From: Desulfobacteraceae bacterium
GTDB taxonomy: Bacteria; Desulfobacterota; DSM-4660; Desulfatiglandales; Desulfatiglandaceae
Direction: 5' to 3'
DNA: 14,979 nucleotides
NCBI GenBank assembly: GCA_020349865.1
Contig: CP070700.1
Span: forward strand, 4,217,630 to 4,232,608
How positions within the stretch are numbered: the first letter of the stretch is position 1; each line of letters starts with the position of its first letter. The notes under the pieces are model-generated. The model was not told the origin of the DNA. It made no database searches and worked only from the letters and a program-made list of their open reading frames with translations. Both the position numbers and the translations under genes were made by a program. Positions 12,809 to 14,979 of this stretch are shown piece by piece.

Positions 12809-13954
12809 CTAAATCCCCAGTGCGTTGCATATGACCGTAATTATCCCAGTAGCCACGACAATGCTGACGATCCCCGTCACCACGGCCGATGTTGCTGCAG
12901 CCCCAACCGCTGATGCATTGCGTCCACACTGCAACCCCCTGAGGCAACCGGCCAGGGCCACCAGAACACCAAAGATGCAACTCTGAAAGAGGCCAATCCA
13001 GAGGTCATTCAGGCCCAGCGACCCTTTTGTTTGGTTATAGTACTGCACCATGTTTATGTCGAGCATCCCCACACCCACAATCAGGCCGCCGAGGATTCCC
13101 ATAAGATCGGCATATATACAGAGCAAGGGCATCATCAGGACCAGTGCGATCATCCGCGGCAGTACCAGGAATTCCATGGGTGATATGCCCAAGGTCTTAA
13201 GGGCGTCGATCTCCTCATTGGCCTCCATAGTTCCTAACTGTGCGGCAAAGGCAGCCCCCGTGCGTCCTGCCATGATAATTCCGGTCATGACGGCACCCAT
13301 CACCCGGACCATTGCTATGCCTACCAGGTTGGCAACGTAAATCTGAGCACCAAACATCACCAGCTGGACTGCTCCGACAAAAGCTAAGATCAAGCCCACT
13401 AAAAGACTGATCAGGGATACAATGGGAAGCGCCTGAACACCGCATTCCTGAATGGTCAGGATCAGGTCGGATCGGCGGAAACTTGCCTTGCCAGAGAGCA
13501 GCTTGATAAAGGCCAGAAAGGCCTCGCCTATGAATCCAAACATTTCACCGGTTGAGATAAAAAAATCAACGGTGTCCGTGCCGACCCGGTAGAGAAACGA
13601 CTCCCGCTCAGTTTTCGTTCGCGTACCCTTCTTTTTTTCTGGTACAGCAGAGGCGAGTGAAAGAAGTCGCCTCACACCTGCCGGCAGTCCACTGCTGTCC
13701 AAATTGATTTTTTTCAAAGAGCATATGTCTCTGATCTTTATAAGGAAAATTAGCAGGCCGCTATCCCAGCCCGTTAGATCGTGGGTATCGAATGCAACAC
13801 ACTTAATGCCATGAGTAGATTCAACTTGTTTTAGAATATCATCAGTCGGGGGAATTGGAGTTCCGAGTTTACAGTTTCCTGCAAGCACAACAATAAAGGT
13901 GTCTCCATCAGTGCTGCTGACTTTCACCTCGCATTGGGCAGGTTTTGTTTCCAT
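12809..13954 (-). CDS. mlaE: STAS-MlaE fusion, lipid ABC transporter permease
   Basis: The inner-membrane permease of the MCE lipid transporter. Residues 1-105 form a STAS-like domain, including VVLAGNCKLG near the N-terminus, CVAFDTHDLTGWDSGLL (about 53-69) and a final LDSSGLPAGVRRLL. This equals a fused MlaB. The MlaE domain (about 150-381) has five to six membrane helices and the diagnostic AGRTGAAFAAQLGTM followed by EIDALKTLGISP and LVLPR. I choose the ATG at 13954; a TTG one codon upstream adds nothing. The gene heads the operon mlaE-mlaF-mlaD-lipoprotein. No strong ribosome binding site is visible before it. The fusion makes a separate mlaB unnecessary, and none is found. Confidence 0.93.
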   Translation of the reverse strand: METKPAQCEVKVSSTDGDTFIVVLAGNCKLGTPIPPTDDILKQVESTHGIKCVAFDTHDLTGWDSGLLIFLIKIRDICSLKKINLDSSGLPAGVRRLLSLASAVPEKKKGTRTKTERESFLYRVGTDTVDFFISTGEMFGFIGEAFLAFIKLLSGKASFRRSDLILTIQECGVQALPIVSLISLLVGLILAFVGAVQLVMFGAQIYVANLVGIAMVRVMGAVMTGIIMAGRTGAAFAAQLGTMEANEEIDALKTLGISPMEFLVLPRMIALVLMMPLLCIYADLMGILGGLIVGVGMLDINMVQYYNQTKGSLGLNDLWIGLFQSCIFGVLVALAGCLRGLQCGRNASAVGAAATSAVVTGIVSIVVATGIITVICNALGI

Positions 13955-13986
13955 CAAAGATCTGTGTTTTGTTTGTCAATGTACCC

Positions 13987-14040
13987 AGGCAGTTCCATTA
14001 GCCATGGACTCTCTTCAAACCACCGTGCCTTCAAACAACT
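13987..14040 (-). promoter_or_regulatory. Possible structured 5' leader of the mla operon
   Basis: On the minus strand AGGCA (14040-14036) can pair with TGCCT (13991-13987), enclosing a 5-bp hairpin TCCAT-GGCTA-ATGGA (14008-13994). The predicted transcription start (about 14037) falls at the outer arm, so the mRNA would begin with this fold, about 30 bases before the start codon. Stems are short, so this is only suggestive. Confidence 0.25.
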
Positions 14041-14043
14041 ACA

Positions 14044-14072
14044 TTCATACAACCCCCAGGCAGAGTCGTCAA
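14044..14072 (-). promoter_or_regulatory. Candidate promoter of the mla operon
   Basis: On the minus strand TTGACG (-35; 14072-14067, 5/6) and TATGAA (-10; 14049-14044, 4/6) are separated by exactly 17 bases. Transcription would start near 14037, giving a leader of about 83 bases before the mlaE ATG. Confidence 0.5.
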
Positions 14073-14367
14073 GTGCCCGTAACTTTCGCTATGGACGGTT
14101 TTTCGTATCCTTCTGGGGCAGCCCCGACGACACTACCCTGTACACCCTATATAAGCCGCTCCAATATAAAGGCACAGGCATCTTTTGGAAGAAAAGCGGA
14201 TGTTTTCCTATAAAAGGTTAGCTGAGGCACTTCTATTCAAATTGACTTCCCTCCAAAAAGCCCCAATTTTTAAGTTGGATTTAATTTTAATTACTCTTAC
14301 AAACCTATTGTAGTTATCTTTAATCTAAGTATTCCATATGCTTTAATGCCCTTGTTTTACTTGGTAA

Positions 14368-14405
14368 ATTAATTTCTTGAATTAATATATCACCTCGAGT
14401 AGCAT
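14368..14405 (+). promoter_or_regulatory. Candidate promoter with overlapping inverted repeat
   Basis: TTGAAT (14377-14382, 4/6) and TAGCAT (14400-14405, 4/6) are separated by 17 bases, about 35 bases before the start of the SYLF gene. A perfect inverted repeat ATTAATT-TCTTG-AATTAAT (14368-14386) covers the -35 hexamer, a typical position for a repressor or activator site. The region is AT-rich, so chance matches are likely. Confidence 0.35.
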
Positions 14406-14441
14406 TATATCAAAATCAATTTAATAAGGAAGGTCACTATC

Positions 14442-14979
14442 ATGAGGGTACTATCAATGGATGTGAGTAGGCGCCTTTACACGGCAGCAGTGTCGGCGGT
14501 GTGCCTGACAATTATTCTCGGGTGCATCGTAGCTCATGACTCTTACGCCGCCACGGCTAAGGAGATCGACGTCAGTGTGGATGTTGCCTTAGAGCGCTTT
14601 CACAAAGAAGTGGCAGGAGCCAAGGAGTTTCTAAAGGGCGCAAAAGGCGTGCTGGTCTTTCCAAGCGTGTATAAAGCAGGCATCGTTGTTGGTGGCGAAT
14701 ACGGTGAGGGAGCGTTAAGAGTCGGGGGGAAGACTGTCGACTATTACAGCACCGTAGCCGGTTCATGGGGCTTGCAGCTTGGGGCCCAGAAGAAGACCGT
14801 AATCCATGTATTCATGCAAGAGGAGGCTCTCAAGAATTTCCGTAATAGCCAAGGTTGGAAGGCAGGTATCGACGGCTCAGTGGCTCTGGTAACCGTCGGG
14901 GCCGGTGGTTCAATCGACACCACCAAAATAAAGGATCCCATCGTCGGGTTTGTATTCGGCCAAAAAGGACTAATGTACA
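14442..14979 (+). CDS. SYLF/Ysc84-domain exported protein (5' part, runs off the window)
   Basis: The open frame begins at ATG 14442 with AAGGAAGG (14426-14433) eight bases upstream and continues for 179 codons to the window end. Residues 10-37 form a signal peptide with LGC at 26-28 as a possible lipobox or, alternatively, a signal peptidase I site near SYAA. The mature part has the SYLF (Ysc84/BPSL1445-like) pattern: AKGVLVFPSVYKAGIVVGGEYGEGAL (split here as residues 67-77 and 78-91), YYSTVAGSWGLQLGAQ (101-116), VFMQEEALKNF (123-133) and the glycine-rich VALVTVGAGGSIDT (147-160). SYLF domains bind phosphoinositide lipids in eukaryotes; bacterial members are envelope proteins of unclear function. 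Its position divergent from a lipid-transport operon is suggestive of an envelope role. Truncated only by the window edge. Confidence 0.85.
   Translation, partial: MRVLSMDVSRRLYTAAVSAVCLTIILGCIVAHDSYAATAKEIDVSVDVALERFHKEVAGAKEFLKGAKGVLVFPSVYKAGIVVGGEYGEGALRVGGKTVDYYSTVAGSWGLQLGAQKKTVIHVFMQEEALKNFRNSQGWKAGIDGSVALVTVGAGGSIDTTKIKDPIVGFVFGQKGLMY

Larger units (their letters stand above)
13955..14441. other. Divergent intergenic region between mlaE and the SYLF gene
   Basis: This 487-base stretch holds no convincing gene. Overlapping plus-strand frames here (about 95-104 codons) have no family resemblance or good start signals. The left half has host-like composition and carries a minus-strand promoter and a possible structured leader for mlaE. 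The right half (about 14240-14440) is strongly AT-rich and carries the plus-strand promoter region, a 7-bp inverted repeat and the ribosome binding site of the SYLF gene. Confidence 0.6.

Noticed and set aside
13899..14221. Two overlapping plus-strand frames of 95-104 codons between mlaE and the SYLF gene
   Set aside because: They begin inside mlaE, lack a ribosome binding site and resemble no family; the region better fits promoter and leader DNA.
14263..14278. Small inverted repeat CCAA...TTGG in the AT-rich region before the SYLF gene
   Set aside because: The stem is short, AT-rich and includes a wobble pair; expected by chance in such DNA.

Overview
The window looks like chromosomal DNA of a Gram-negative bacterium, most likely a sulfate-reducing-type deltaproteobacterium (Desulfobacterota). 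The clues are the yebC-ruvC-ruvA order, a CdaA-type diadenylate cyclase fused to a YbbR domain, an MCE lipid-transport operon with an outer-membrane-type lipoprotein, and roughly 50% GC in most genes. The assignment is an inference from gene content, not a database match. No rRNA, tRNA, CRISPR array or complete insertion sequence was seen.

Left part (1-4797, all minus strand): a housekeeping block reads cdaA-ybbR fusion, EI24-type membrane protein, rlmE, yebC, ruvC, ruvA. The last four are tightly packed: yebC and ruvC overlap by one base, and ruvC and ruvA are 4 bases apart. ruvB does not follow within the 179 bases left in the window. A dispersed imperfect-palindrome repeat sits downstream of ruvA (51-89) and between the EI24 gene and rlmE (2696-2780).

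Middle (5086-7765, plus strand, divergent from cdaA): a two-gene unit of a MoxR-like AAA+ ATPase overlapping by 23 bases a 608-residue protein. The latter has a TraB/ChaN-like N-terminal domain, a very basic linker and an unrecognised C-terminal module. No von Willebrand A partner, the usual companion of MoxR ATPases, is visible. This is the best candidate for an undescribed system. Convergent to it, 3 bases away, is an exported TPR protein (7769-8758). Upstream of that lies a strikingly AT-rich radical SAM gene with a CX4CX2C cluster motif (8779-10050), probably acquired by transfer.

Right part (10236-13954, minus strand): a four-gene MCE/Mla-type phospholipid-transport operon made of a STAS-MlaE permease, an MlaF ATPase (with Gln in place of the switch His), a single-MCE-domain MlaD-like protein with 25-residue C-terminal repeats, and a PqiC-like lipoprotein. 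A credible promoter and structured leader precede it. Divergently, the 5' part of a SYLF/Ysc84-domain exported protein starts at 14442 and runs off the right edge.
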